Assembly (NCBI RefSeq): GCF_008831285.2
Contig: NC_045143.1
Location: 4,845,503-4,909,502, forward strand
DNA from: Nymphaea colorata
Lineage: Eukaryota > Streptophyta > Magnoliopsida > Nymphaeales > Nymphaeaceae
DNA length: 64,000 bases
Direction of reading: 5' to 3'
Shown here: positions 25,441-38,738 of the stretch, piece by piece
How the letters are laid out: every line of letters begins with the position of its first letter
Numbering within the stretch: the stretch's first letter is position 1
Position numbers and translations under genes: made by a program
Notes under the pieces: generated by a model
The model's input: the letters and a program-made list of their open reading frames with translations, nothing else
The model's database searches: none
Told to the model about the DNA's origin: nothing

Positions 25441-28400
25441 AATTCAAGGTGCTAGTTCTTGTCATGGCAAGTTGTTGACTAAAATGCAGCCACTAGTTCG
25501 TTTTGACTTTTGAGTGAATGTGATACTCTTGGTGCAGTTTCTGTCATGCAACCTTTTCATTCTTGATGTTGAACATAGTTATAGTTTGTTTCCTTGCTGC
25601 TCTACAAGATCAAATCTTGTCCTCAAAATACACTGGCCCCTCTATCATAGACTAGGAAGTAGAGAATCATCAAGTCTCCAGTCTAATCTGCATTCAAATA
25701 TTCAGTAGCTAACAACGAACTCATAGAATTTTTCATTAGTATTACTCATTGATCAACCATTTGTCTTCATTGCATATGGTGTAATGGGTCTTGAAATATG
25801 AATTCAAACAAGGGTTGGAGTGGATTCCATGAAACTAGTTTTGGCTCATCAACAGGCATCATATCCGTATGTTTGGGATTTCAATATGCATGGGTAGGTC
25901 ACTTAGTTGATCTGAGCATGAATCTGGTGGAACTTGGGTTAAATCAATGAACATGGATTCTAGCTTTAGAGGGACGAATCCAAGTTTGGGATGCCCCGGT
26001 TCAAGGTATGGGTTTGATGCAAGAAGAAAGGAAGCAGAAAGAGAGACGGGGTAGGTTGGGCCTTGGATCTTGCCTGCATTAAAGAGGTAATGGCTGGGGG
26101 AATCATTGACTTCAGGTTTAAGGTGTCATCCACAGATCCCCTTGCCTTGTCTTGCATGGTGACCGTTTCACGCAACAATACTTATTTTTGACAATTCAAT
26201 ATTCTTCCTTCAATACCATCAAGCCATTTCATTATGGCAATGATGTCTTTGTCATGGGTGCCATGTCTGCCTATGGCTTTGGCATCATCTCTAACATGTT
26301 AACCATATAATCTTCATTTTTTTTAATTTTCCCTCCTTTTGTTTTCTTCTATCTATTTTTGTACGAGGAAACCCTGGGTCTACTACCAATTTGATGCGAT
26401 GAATAGGACCTCGTTGATCCTAGACTCTACGATCAACTAAATGAGAAAGAAAAAAAAATGCAATGAAGGTAAAATAACTTGAATTGGATGAACACAATAA
26501 AAGAAATCAACTAGCTAAGCAAGGAATCATAAGAGAAGACAAGAAAGTTTCCAACTTCTCCTAACAATTCAAATGAACATCACATCCAGTTCTAGATGAG
26601 ACATCTCAAATAAAAAAGAAAACAAGACATAAAGTAATCATCCACCTAACCAATAATGATTTAAACTTAATAACAACTTGACAAAAAAAAATATTACAAA
26701 TGAATAACATCCTAAGGATATGAAACTCATACTTTGTTCCATTTTGTATATCTAAAGAAAAATCCAAAAGAAGAACATTTGGATCCAAGAGAGATCCAAA
26801 GGAACCCAATAATGCCTCATACGTGCCATGCGCCCGTTATACATGCGAATCACAAAACTGCAGTTAGAACCACACGCTTACTCATGAAAACGCAGAACAA
26901 TGGAACACTAGGTGGTTGGGCTGCATGCATCAATAGAAATACCAATCTCATTCAAGGAGTAACAGACATTGTTCAACAACTCAAGGGTCTCATACAAAAA
27001 GCTATAATAAGTTTTTCGGAAGTGTCTAGAAGAAGATAGAAATAAGTACATGCAGGCTTTACCTTTGCTATGCCCAACAATGGCACACACTTCTTGTTTA
27101 GCCTGAGACAAGTGTAGAACAACCTCACGCAAATCATCCACTTCCTTCCAATAACCACCATACTGAAATGAACCTTCACTTTCTCTGCAATGAAGAATAG
27201 CATAAGTAGTCTTCAGAAAGATACATAAGAGGCAGCAGAAGCTACATCACAAAGACATCATGACGTACACAGTACACATCCAAAACTCAATATGCATTAA
27301 CTTATGAGACAGTGAAATACATAACTTACATATGATTCAGAAGTACAAAAAAAGTTTCATAATGTACCTAAATAAAAGTTTAAAAAGAGTATTTTTGTAA
27401 TATTAATTAAAGCTCCTATTCATCAAAGGCATTTGTTTGGCATTTTGTAGGAAAAGTTGAAAACGGTTTTTATTTAGGCAATCATGTAATGTTTGCTTTA
27501 GCAGCAGTGCCCCTTTTAAGATATTGTACTATTATTTTTTGTGGTTTTGTATTATAGCAAGCAAAATTCATATTAGTGACATTTGTGTTAGTAAACAAAC
27601 TTCAGAGTGTTGACTGGAAGACTATGGAGTTAAAGGTGCTAGGTGGAACTAGGCAAGGGCCTGGGGTACCTAGGCAGGGCCTAGTTGATCCTAATTGACA
27701 AAAAGGTGTGGGGAAAAAGAAAATGAAGAAAGGGCAGCAATAGGAAAAGGTAGGAAAGTGAGATTTGTTGAAATTCCACCACTTCAAATAATATACTGTA
27801 AAGAACCAAAAAAGTTAGATTCTTAGCATTAACATTTCAAAAACAATAATATTGTTAAGGTGCCTAGGTGCCTCAGATTAGGCATTTAGGTTGCTGACCA
27901 GTGATTCGGTGGCTGCCAAAGCATGCTTCTGGCTACATATCTGGAAGAAGAAAGAGACATGGGCTCAGAGTTCTCTTCCTATCTAGGTTTTCGAGAGATG
28001 GGGCTCATATGGCACCAATTGAGGTTGAGCAGGTCAATGACATGCCATCACGTGTTTAGGGTCATCTAATGTGCCCTTTCATGCTTGGAAGACATGCTTT
28101 TCCTCCTTTTATGTATGTGCTTTTTCCCAAAGGATTTTTTGTTTCCCATATACTGGACCATGTCCTTCATGTTTAAATTTTAATCCATTGAATAGTTTGT
28201 CATCTATCTTCAGTGATTGCTACTTTTCACTTAGATGTTGTGCTTCTAATTGAAAAGGCTCAGAAGTCGGAACTATACATTTTGCATACCTCAACACTTA
28301 AAATGCATAGTGACATCTACAAGCAATATGTAATTAAAAACCAAAAGGGCCACCAATTAAGCTTCACTTACCCATTCCCCGAAAAATCAAATCGGAAGGC

Positions 28401-30062
28401 ACTAATACCTTCTCTTGTTAGAGAATCTGCAAGGTTCAGCAGTGTTTCTTGTTCCTGAGATACATTACAAGAGTTCATAAGTTCAATCAAAGTTATCCAT
28501 TGGTACATTGAAAGCTTGAAATAGTGCCATTGTCATCCTAAGTAGATGAGCCACTCAGACATTTCATAGATATGTCCAGGCATGAAACACCTAGACGAGT
28601 TTATGTTGATCAGTGTTAGAGATGAACTGATCCATCTATATGCAGTTAGCATGTTTTAATCTGGTCATTAGTAATTTAGCATTTCCCTCATAATTGAGAG
28701 ATCAAATGAATTTTTCAATATCATGACATCATATCAAACAAAGAAGATAAAAAAATGCATTGAAAAGCATCCCACAAATATTAAAATGCACTTGAATGCA
28801 TCTTCATAAACATCGCCCATTTGCATACTGTCGTAGAAGCAAGCTTTTGCATTTGACTTTTCTTCCTTGCTACCTTATTTGATCTGAATCCATGGCATAA
28901 TACGGCAAGCCTTCCAGAGCCCACATCATGCAATACTCCTGCTAGAATGTGCCCGTTCTTGTTTGGAATCAAAAATTTCTTCTGTTGTACAACTGCAAGC
29001 CCAGGATCACAATACAGCAAAGATTTAGTGGACAAAGTTTGATCTATGGAGGCTGGTACAGTTTTCCAAGCAACTCAAAGGATAAGAATCACAGCGGTAA
29101 TGGCTCTGAAGAAATTAGCATACAATGCCAAATAGATTGATTAAAGAAGAAAAACCATGATCCGCCTGTATTAGAGACCCAAAGATTAGACTTGACAGAT
29201 GACAACTCTTTGAACTTTGAAGCAATATGACCATAAGGATGCACGTGATGTAAGAGCATCAATGGAAAGGTTGCAGGGGGAGTCTGGACCAGTTAGGGCA
29301 TTATCCTTGCACTTTTTGGAAAATGAAAAATCAGGCGTACGATGTCGTGGGCAATCTCCTTAGCTCATCATAAGAGGTAAAAACCACATATTGAGCATTC
29401 CCTTGGTTCAAGTACATTACGAACTAGATAACGCTAATTCACAGCATCCTGAAATTTTCGAGCATGTATAGTTGATTCCCATAATCCAACCACGCTAAGT
29501 CCTTTTTCTCTTCGTTCAATAAGAGGATTGGGACATTCGCCCCTTAGATTACGATTAATTATCAATTTAAACCAACAGAGAAGCTGAAGAGTAAGATTCT
29601 TAACATCTAGATAACAATGTTCTTCTGATTAAAGCTTCAAGGACATGACATGCACCACCAGATATCATATGCTAAACCAAGAAGGTAGATAAAAAACTAA
29701 TATATCTATTGCTTAGCTCCTACTGACCAAAAAAATCTCATTGTAACCAAGATTATCAAGAAATCCACGAAGACCAACATCGTCTCTTATGCACATTCAT
29801 GGTAGATAAAATTGCTCAGATACAGAAGAAAATTGCTGAAACTAGGCACCATCGTGTGAAGAGGAAGAGGGTTTTTGTTACCGGGCCCGTGCTTTTCGGA
29901 GGAGATGGCTTGTTGGGCCATTGCGACGAGGTTGGTCAGACGACGGGGTTGTGTGAGATTGGGAAGTAAAACCTTCGGCTTTGGCAGTGACTCCACAGGT
30001 TTGGCAGAGAGATGGTGATGCGTCTGCCAGTGAGGAAGAGGGAGGAGGGACACGAACGTCAT
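23097..30062 (-). CDS. Alpha/beta hydrolase, serine aminopeptidase S33-like
   Basis: Seven exons on the minus strand, 30062-29882, 28992-28874, 28454-28372, 27184-27063, 25272-25111, 24709-24613 and 23346-23097, join in frame to 337 residues. The fold signature is clear: LAVLCHGFRSNK near the oxyanion site, FRFDFSGNGESEGSF, the nucleophile elbow VGHSKGG with Ser167, HGSKDE with the acid Asp264, and NHCYTAHQ with His292. This matches plant alpha/beta hydrolases of the S33 / hydrolase-4 type; the substrate is unknown. The first ~48 residues (MTFVSLLPLPHWQTHHHLSA...) precede an internal Met and are rich in Ser, Thr, Pro and Leu with few acids, as in a plastid transit peptide. A shorter form starting at that internal ATG, or at an ATG at 29035 just before exon 2, is possible. 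The last intron carries microsatellites. Confidence 0.88.
23675..23717. repeat. (CA)n(TA)n microsatellite
   Basis: About twelve CA units passing directly into about nine TA units, in the last intron of the hydrolase gene. Confidence 0.95.
25399..25436. repeat. (AT)n microsatellite
   Basis: Uninterrupted TA run of 38 bp in an intron of the hydrolase gene. Confidence 0.95.
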
Positions 30063-33000
30063 TATTTCTGTTTCAGTTTTTTTTATTTTGTTTTTGTTTT
30101 CCCTTGACTACACGATGGTGTGAGGGTGAGGGAGAGGCTTGGCCAATGCGTCCCATTAGATGTCTTGATTTGCGTCTGGGGCATTGAGTTGGCTAGACGC
30201 CGGAAACTTGAGTTCCGGCTCGACTCGGGCGACGAACTCAGGCTCGGTTTGATTAAAATAAAAATATTTTTTAAAATATAAAATATAAAATTTTTAAATA
30301 TAAAATATACTTTATAATTAAATTATTTTCATTAAAAAAATAATATGAAAAATTAATCGAGCTAGAAAGAACAGTGCCTACTATGTTATGTTTTTGGTAA
30401 ACTTTAAAAGTGCTGAGATTTTGTGACAGAACAAACATACCGTTTAGATTATACGAGAAAGAGCAATCAAATGAAAAAAAAAAATAAAACCTACAGTTAA
30501 TTGTGCTTCTATTATTAAATCACGACAACGTAACCCAGTTTCTCGTAGAAAATTTATTACATGTACCACCTAAAAACCAGGGGAATTAAAGTTAGCTGAT
30601 TTCTGGATATTTCCGGATGATAAAATATTTAAAAACAGTCGCTAAAAACACCATGCAATGTAACAGAAGCATTGAAAACAGTTTATGTTGTAGCGGTGGT
30701 TTATAGTATTTTTAATGATGGTTTATTGAGCATTTAGTTGTGTTTTTTACTATTGAGTCACCCACCAACATTTGACATGTGGCATATTCCAGTTTTTTTT
30801 TAAATGTAGCATTTATTGTATGGTATAAACTTTAAATTTTTATTTTTTAAAAGTATTGGTGCCCAAGGGAAAATGCTGAATTGAACTCAAAGGAGGTGTA
30901 AAAACTAAAAACTTTTAAATTTCTAAACATGCATAAAAAAAATAAATAATCTGCAGTATTTAGAAGGATGGAATAACATGAGATAACCTCATCTACAATT
31001 AGTAGATGAAAGTTTCTTCATGGATTTTGTCCATAATTAAGTTATATTTGATAGCCTCGAATCTGAGATCTAAAACTATTGTAAAACTATTGAAGATTGG
31101 CGATGATCTTAAAACCCTAGATCCATAGTCAAATCCCTCCGCTTTCAAGTTACAAACCAACAATGTTTATAACGTAATGTCGATCTCAAACGACAAATCC
31201 ACATTTATGAAATCCATTGTTTACTTAGCAATCGATTTCACATAACGCAGATTTCTGATCAATGAGACTGCCAACCATAGCCTTAATGAATGGAAAAGTG
31301 TGTTCGCGTCTTTGTTATGAGAGTGCTGATATATTTAATACTCGGCGATACCTATTGATTGTTGCAACCGTCATCTTGAAATATGTGACATGAACACATA
31401 AACATCGCAGTAAGAGCACATTGCACTCTTGTGTAGATGCAAACATCATTCTTGTTTAGGCCTAAAATTTCCCAACAGTAGTCGTAAAAATTATTTGAAA
31501 ATCTTGGATCTTAAATCCACAATGGTCCTACTGTCTAAACAAAATCTCAAAATCTCGACGCTCCGATACGATGTTAGATTCGAATCTCAATGCTATGAAG
31601 TTGGCCCGATGATCGATCAAGCCCACTTGGTGCCCTTTTTTCTCAGGTCCGAGTTAGGGCTAGAGTCGGGCCCAAGTAACCGGTACCCGCTGACGGCCCG
31701 GCCTGGTGCTCACGCTTAATCAAACCTAAAACTGTATGAGGCATGAGTTAAGATCAAATACAAAACCAACTCTTAAGTCAAACGCTATACCCAAGTTAAA
31801 AATATTGCAAATTTGATCTATGCTCCAAAAGTATGTCAATTCATTTTGTGACTTTTTAATATTAAACGAAGCTCGAGCTAAGACTTCTGAACTGAAGAAT
31901 GCCAAGGATTTGGAATCAAGATGCATTTCTTACTATAAATTTGTCTCCCGACTTTGCAAAGACTCTATATGAATAAATATATTGTTATATTAGTGCTAAT
32001 ACCCAACTACAATTTTACACATCAGAGTTTATTTAGCTTTTATTGGGGCTCTTCCACGGGTACCATTATTTGGATTTAACCTACATAGAAACGACAACAG
32101 CAAGAATAATTTGTGAGAAGACTCAGCACAGCGAACTTTATTCCCTAGCTTCTAGGTCCAGCCACAAAAGGAAAAGTTGTTGAAGTAAAATACTTTTAAA
32201 AAAGAGAGCCTGTCGCGTACGGCTCTGTGCAATATGTCGGAAATAAATAGTCTAGGACGTAAAACATTGCGTTTGTCTTCATGCGACGGGTGCATGGGAC
32301 CATTGGTGTCCATTTTTATAGAATGGAGTAAGTCGAGCTCGTGTCTTACTTAGTCCAGTCGAGTTTGAGCTGATCGAGTTCCGGCTCGACTCGGCTCATG
32401 TTCAGCCTTAAATTCTTTAACTCAACGAAAAACCCTTAATTTGATTAACCATGAATTTTACCGCAAACTTTGGTCTTGTCAATCAAAGCATGTCACATCA
32501 AATTCACATCAAGTCCGCCAATTTAAAATCCAAAGTAATCAAATGCTCTTTTAAAAGATTTATTTTAGCCTCTAGGAAAGTTTTGAAAATTGAAATATGC
32601 CCCTGAAATATGGTGTTATAGAACATGAACACCATTTTATTTTTTATTAAACAATTTTAGTGCTTTTTTCTATAAAAAAAAAACTTGAAAGCCTTGTGCG
32701 TAGTGTCTACCTGCTTTAAGGTTCTCTTACATTTACATCTAGACATGTGCATCCATAAATCAAGGCCATAAATTTCCGTAACATTGCTGGACTCTAAAGT
32801 GAAATGGACAATAGACGAACTCGATTTGGATCGGATATTACACAGGTCGCTCTGTTTCATACTCGTACCACTCTGGAAACCGGGTCGGGTGTATCGGAAT
32901 ATAATTGATTTCTATTATAGCTGATTAGACCCAAAGACAAGGTCAACCTAAAAGATCCGATTCGCCTAAAAGGACTAAATACTGCAACTGGTTAAACCAT

Positions 33001-33618
33001 TTGGATCCAGGGCGGGTCGGACCGGAACCGGCCCGGTGGCGATTAGCCAAAATGATAAGCTTTATGAGCTTTATCCAAGCATCCTGTCTGTTGTTGGCGG
33101 CTTGATTTTCACGTTAAATCCCAACGACCGCTGGTTTTTGTTTATCTGTTGGCGCTAATCTCCTACCAATGTAATTTTTCCCGCCATCTACGAGTTTCGG
33201 ACATGGGCTTTTCTCTTTTTTTTTTCTTAGTTAATTAAATTAATTATTATTATTATTTATTATAACTGCCATTTCTAAATTTTTAAGGAAAATTTTGAAA
33301 ATTATTTAAAGATTTAAAGGCCATAACATTTACGCTTTACTTTTTTTATATTGCAAAAGATAAACTTGACTTTGTAAGTAGCGAGTTAACAAAATTTACT
33401 TGGAAAGAAACGAATTTATAAATATCTCAGATTAACCGTGAAACAAACTTTTCGGGCAAAAACGTTGGTGGCGTCGTAATGAAAATTTTAATTGTGGATG
33501 GAGGTGGACAGAAAACTGCTCCACCAGAGCGGTTAAAAAACCGGGTGGCACTAAGCGGAGAGGCCGACGCGTTCTTCGGAGACTCTGCCTCCCTCTTCCG
33601 GATTCCGGTCGCTACGCG
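30063..33618. other. Divergent promoter region between hydrolase and quinone reductase genes
   Basis: 3.5 kb between two divergently transcribed genes, so both promoters lie here. It contains AT-rich DNA and patches of the GC-rich phrase GAGTTCCGGCTCGACTCGG, found identically at 30210-30228 and 32376-32394, with further related phrases at about 31640-31710 and 33008-33045. These look like decayed copies of one dispersed repeat. No additional gene was seen. Confidence 0.55.
30190..30390. repeat. Dispersed repeat with GC-rich edge and A/T core
   Basis: A GC-rich phrase (GAGTTCCGGCTCGACTCGG) leads into about 110 bp consisting almost only of A and T. A similar arrangement in the opposite orientation is at 16349-16560, and the GC phrase recurs exactly at 32376. 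No terminal repeats were found. Confidence 0.4.
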
Positions 33619-36600
33619 ATGACCATCAAAATTTACATCGTGTAAGTAGTAGTGTTAAACGGTTCTTCGGATTTGCTATATGGTTGATGCCGCGTTTATC
33701 CCGGAAAAGAAGGGGATGAATTTTGCTTAATTCACCTGCTTTTCTCTGTAAGTTGATTGAGATATGCTTCCTCTAGGAGCGGAAGGAGCTTCAGTTTGAG
33801 TTCTTCTTTTCAAGATTTGGTTTGCGGGATGGTTTGTTGATTATCTGAATTGTTGTGAATCCTGGAATTTGCTGGAATTCGGTCTGACTCTTTCGAATTC
33901 TCCTTTCTGTCCTGTTTTTGATGGAGGAAAACCGACGAGCTCTGATGCTGAATGCACCGGTATAGTGATTTTGAGTGCCATCTTCGTTTTGGGTTGTGAA
34001 ATTTTCAAGGTCGATCGTTTGTTGATTGAGGAGCTGTTGTAATTTGTTTACAGAAATCCCACTTTTCTGGCACTAAAGAAAATAATAAGATGGAAAAGGA
34101 ACAAAACGAAGGAAAGAATCACCAATTCCCGAGTTCCACATCCATCAGAACCGAGTTCCCTTATTCCCGCGTCATTTTACCGTTGCTTTAAAGCATTTTA
34201 AAAGCCTGGCGCCTTATGCATTCTAATCATGTGGTTCAATCTAGTTGGACCGTCTGGTTATCTGTTAAATTCCATTGGCAGGGAAGAAATTCATGATACT
34301 ATTATTGGTCATGGCTCGGGGTACATTCTTCTAATTGGATTTTCAGTTCTTCTCCTCCAGGTACTATTCTATGTATGGGCATGTGGAAAGATTGGCAGAA
34401 GAGATAAAAAAGGGAGCCGATTCAGTTTCAGGAGTGGAAGCTTTCTTGTGGCAGGTATAGAGCCTCTAAATCATTCAAAATGTTTCCTTGATCTTTACTT
34501 TCCTACTTTCGTGATTTTTGCCTGTTCTTTCCCCAATTTTATGTTCTGCTTCTGTGCTTTTGTTCAAATGAACCCTAGTCCACCTTAATTTTCAGTTTTA
34601 CAGGAAATGCATATGAAGATATTCTGTGTTCGTAGTTCCTAAGTGAATTGCCAAAAAATCGTGAACTATTGTTGTCAACTCCGGCATCCTTGATATTCAC
34701 ACACAAGACTGCACAAATGATGTAGGAACAAAAGCACTGTATTTGTCAAGTGCCATGGAAAATTGAATGATGTGGGCATTCAATCTTTGTGCGACCAGTC
34801 GAACGATAAGTTGTCTGACTTTTGGATGAATTCAATGTTTACGTCTGAAAACTTTGCCTTAATGTGACACTTGCCTAGTACCTGCATCAGTGAAACACCA
34901 TGAATCAGGAGTCCTTTTTCCATTCAGTTTCAATCCGGAGCTTGTGCAAAACCTATTGTCTTGAATTCATTCTGTCGCTTATTTTTTCAGGTTCCAGAAA
35001 CACTTCCCAAGGAAGTGCTTATAAAAATGAATGTTCCTCCGAGATCTGAAGTTCCAACTATTCAACCACGTCAGCTAGTTGAGGCCGATGCACTGATATT
35101 TGGATTCCCCACCCGTTATGGAATGATGGCAGCTCAGTTTAAAGCTTTTATGGATGCAACTGGAGGTTTGTGGAAAGAGCAAGCGCTCGCTGGGAAACCA
35201 GCAGGATTATTCTATAGCACAGGATCTCAGGGTGGTGGCCAGGAGACTACACCGTAAGATTGCTAACTCCACAAGTAGCTTTCTTTTGTTCTAAGCATAA
35301 TCATATTCTAGCTTTCTGTAGTTTTGGTCCTTGCAGTTATTTTCAGTTTTGATCATTGCAAATTCAAGCACGTTATTCCACATTTCTAGAGAGAGGTTGT
35401 TAACTTATTATGATGCACAGCGAGTAGACTTATAGGTCACACTTTCCAACTCTGGTTGTAACTTCACATCCCTTAAATTTTAATGCTAAAACATGTTTCC
35501 CCTTTGAGCTTGTCATGGTTCAGCCGTTCATGTGTTCAAATGAATAATATTTCATTCAACTGGCTATGGTTAATTCTCTAAGGAGTTCATTTCAATTTGA
35601 CTAGACGAGAAATTTTGCTTGCTCTCATAAGTATCGTGCACAATAACTTTGTACACTGGTCTTTTTAGCTTTTTCAATCAAACATTATTTGTAAACCACA
35701 TTATAATGGCATAAGGTGTCAGTTTGGACGAGTGAATGCCTAGCATTTTCATGGCTCTAACGAAGCAAGTCAAATTTAGGACTGAATGTAGACAAAATTC
35801 TTTATGGCAGTAATGAACTGTCCAAGTCAGACCGGGCCCTTGACAGCCTTCTGCATACCTACTGGCAACCTACAACTGTGCATGCTGTTTGGATAAGGTG
35901 GAGCAAGGCAGACTTCCTACCTGTACAAAAGTAAGATTGTACTATGAAACAAACATTTATGAACTACTCAGTTGCCTACTCTGAGGTTGTGTATACTCTT
36001 AACAGCACCCAAATCAAGCTATAGAGTGACAATAGGAGTTGCTTACTTTCAAGCTATATAATTACAATGGAAGTTGTTTAGTTTCAAGCATAGTCACAAA
36101 AAACACATTATTTTCGAAAAACCACGAAAAAAATGTGAGAAAATTAAATGCCATTTAAAACTAAAAAACGCATTTTTTTGAAAAAAAACGTTAAAAACAA
36201 AAAAAAAACATTTTAATGCATTTTTTTTCACTTTTTTCATTTTCTATGCCAAACAGTTTTTTTTTTCATTTTCTATTTTTTATTTATTGCAAATCTACTT
36301 ATCTTTTGATGTTTGTGTTATTATTTTCTCACTTATTTTATTTTTTCCTATTTTTAGTTTTTGAATATTTTTAAAAATTTATCGTATTTTTCCCTTTTTT
36401 TCAAGCTCGTCATATTATATCCGAGAAAAACCTCGCCGTTTTAAACTCCAAAACGTTATTCCTGATTATGGACTTTCAAGCTATGTAATTACAGAGGGCA
36501 TTCAAAGTTTACCTCTAGAATACTTGCTGAACCAGATGAATGGACTATTAAACAAGTGTACCTCTAGAATGGTCTGACAGTTAAACGGAATGTTCAGATG

Positions 36601-37447
36601 CCTCTTCATCAACTAATTCAGCTATATAGACTTTCATGGACATAAATCTACTGACATTAATGATATTGTATTATGTACGTTGCTATATTTCCATGCATTG
36701 TCTGGTGCATGAATTGTGCATTTCCCCAGCAGCAAAACCTACTGTACTGAAATTTAAGTGGAGACTAATATCACACATAATGAAGATATTAAGTTATTTC
36801 CATGACCATCATGTAAAAAGAGGGAAGTGGAAATTTGAAGAAACCACCAATTTTGACAAAAAAGATAATAATGTTGTGAAATATAACCCATGTTGGCTTT
36901 CTCATGGCATTCAGAGTCTTAGACCCCACGATTAAAGTAAGCTCAATTTCACTGAACAGAGTTTGAGTGGTAGTGCTCAAGCTTGGTTCCTGCTGCAGGA
37001 AGCCAAGCTCAGATGAGGAGGGCTTGTGTCTGAGCTGGCCGCTCGAGAATAAAGAGAGGTTAAAGAAAGCTAAAAAGGAAACTGTTTTGCAGGTGTTTTC
37101 TGCCTGATGCCAAACGGGCTTTTGTAACTAGGTTTTATTTCTTATTTCTTGCTGGTGCCACTGTTGGAACTAGAGCAATGTTATTATGATCTGAAAGCAT
37201 CAACTTCCTATGCAGGTTAACAGCCATTACCCAGTTGGTGCATCATGGACTGGTATATGTTCCCATAGGCTACACATTTGGGGCTGGAATGTTCGAGATG
37301 AATGAAGTAAAGGGTGGAGGCCCTTATGGAGCAGGAACATTTGCTGGGGATGGCACTCGCCAGCCATCAGAACTGGAGTTACAACAAGCATTTCATCAGG
37401 GGAGGTACACTGCTCTAATAGCCAAGAAAATGAATGGAGCTTCTTAG
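33619..37447 (+). CDS. FQR1-like: NAD(P)H:quinone oxidoreductase, FQR1/WrbA-type flavodoxin fold
   Basis: Four exons, 33619-33641, 34361-34454, 34991-35253 and 37216-37447, encode 203 residues, the normal length for this plant family. The protein reduces quinones by two electrons using NAD(P)H and FMN and works as a soluble or plasma-membrane-associated detoxifying enzyme. Flavodoxin features are plain: an N-terminal beta strand (MTIKIYIV) into the FMN phosphate loop [34 protein letters not shown], the [12 protein letters not shown] loop, and the C-terminal [13 protein letters not shown] / GAGTFAGDG / [11 protein letters not shown] segments. The first exon has only 23 bases, which is why a frame search misses the start; ATG at 33619 gives the standard N terminus. 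Residue 127, formed across the last junction, is Pro where I remember Ala in Arabidopsis FQR1. Confidence 0.95.
35254..37215. other. Intron 3 of the quinone reductase gene
   Basis: 1,962 bp, no gene. At about 36095-36470 it holds an A/T-rich block with ACG-containing phrases (AAAAAACGCATTTTTTTG, CCGAGAAAAACCTCGCCG) that resembles, in the opposite orientation, the block at 47330-47660 (GGAATTTCTCGGGTATAATACG). Confidence 0.5.
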
Positions 37448-38556
37448 TCTACTCGAGTGATGGTTCTGGAAATGCCTTGGAAACATTGTATTCTTGGAAA
37501 ACATGATCCAAGAACATGACGTTCTTGTTTCAGGAATCAGTGTTAATATGTCTAGCATTTGATTGTTGAATTTATGAATAATATTCCCAATCAGATTTTC
37601 TTTTCTGAAACAAGGGCAGGGAGTTTTTGGATGATGTATTCCAAAAACACTGTTCTTCTTATCAAAAGGCCTCTTGCTTTTGTCACTCGTCATGCTCAGA
37701 GATAATAATGTAAAAAGTTGATTGCTCATGACATTGAATAGGAATAGCTGATGTAATGACAGTCTCCATGTTAGAGAGATGGGATTCAAATCAAGCTCCC
37801 CTCGGACTACATAATCTTGCAGAATAAATTCATGCCATTTGTTCAGCCCACAAAGTTTGTGAACACTAATAAAAACATAAGTTGTAGATAAAAAGTGAAA
37901 ACTCAATTTTATCCTTGAATTATAGATTTAAAAAAAAAATCGTTCTTGCCTTATTGTGCTTGACAAATCCTTTCGTGACGTGTGGTTAGCAAGATGATTA
38001 AAGAATATCTCTATGAATTTTTTGTTGCTCACTCATTTCTTTTCTGTAGTTAACTACTAATGTAGTTTTACTATAAGAAAACCAATTTTTGCTTGACAAC
38101 TTCAACATCAAATTTCGAAAACTAGTTAGGAGTGCTTAAGGAGAAAGTGAATAAATTTGTTTTTGGGCTGAAAATTTCAACTGGCTTGTTTGTGTTATTA
38201 TAATCCGTTTTGTTCGAGTGCTTAATAAATCGAGTGCTTAATAAATATAGAAAGCCTTAAGATAATTACGGAAGCTGGGGGTAAAGAAGAAGCTATCGGC
38301 TCGCAAAGTCAATTAACTCGCCATAAGTCCGCCGCATTCCGGCCCACGAAGCACTCGACCACCAATTTAGTGCGTTCTACTTTATCTCCAGACAGAGATC
38401 CTGTCATTATTGTTGAGCACAGTGTATGAAGCCACGCGGCATTTTGTGGTCAGCCGACCATCGGGCAACCCGATCTCGGACTCATAGGCAAAAGCTTGCC
38501 AGTCCCGCGCTTCCGCTCTCTCCGACGTTTTCGGTCGATCGATCGAGACAGAGCCG
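37448..38556. other. Intergenic region and BGAL17-like promoter
   Basis: 1.1 kb between the quinone reductase stop and the galactosidase start. The first part should be 3' untranslated DNA. The ~200 bp before 38557 are more GC-rich and contain GATCGATCGA, fitting a core promoter and leader. Minus-strand open frames here have no recognisable content. Confidence 0.55.
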
Positions 38557-38703
38557 ATGGCGTCGTCCCAGACGGGCAGGCGGAAATCCACTAGAAAAGT
38601 CATTGTGCTTCTGTTTTTTGTCGCCTCCATCGGACTTTTTTTCCCGGCTTTCTCTCCCCTTCCTGCCGTCTCCTCCTCCAGACCTCATCGTCACAGCATT
38701 AAG

Positions 38704-38738
<35 letters not shown>

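Larger units (their letters stand above)
23347..29881. other. Introns of the hydrolase gene
   Basis: The six introns range from about 400 bp to 1.8 kb and make up most of the gene. They hold a (CA)n(TA)n tract at 23675-23717, an ATT run near 25026, an (AT)n tract at 25399-25436 and otherwise unremarkable AT-rich DNA. Short open frames here lack any recognisable domain. Confidence 0.6.

Noticed and set aside
37415-37906. A 163-codon minus-strand frame
   Set aside because: It overlaps the last exon and 3' untranslated region of the quinone reductase gene, with no recognisable domain.
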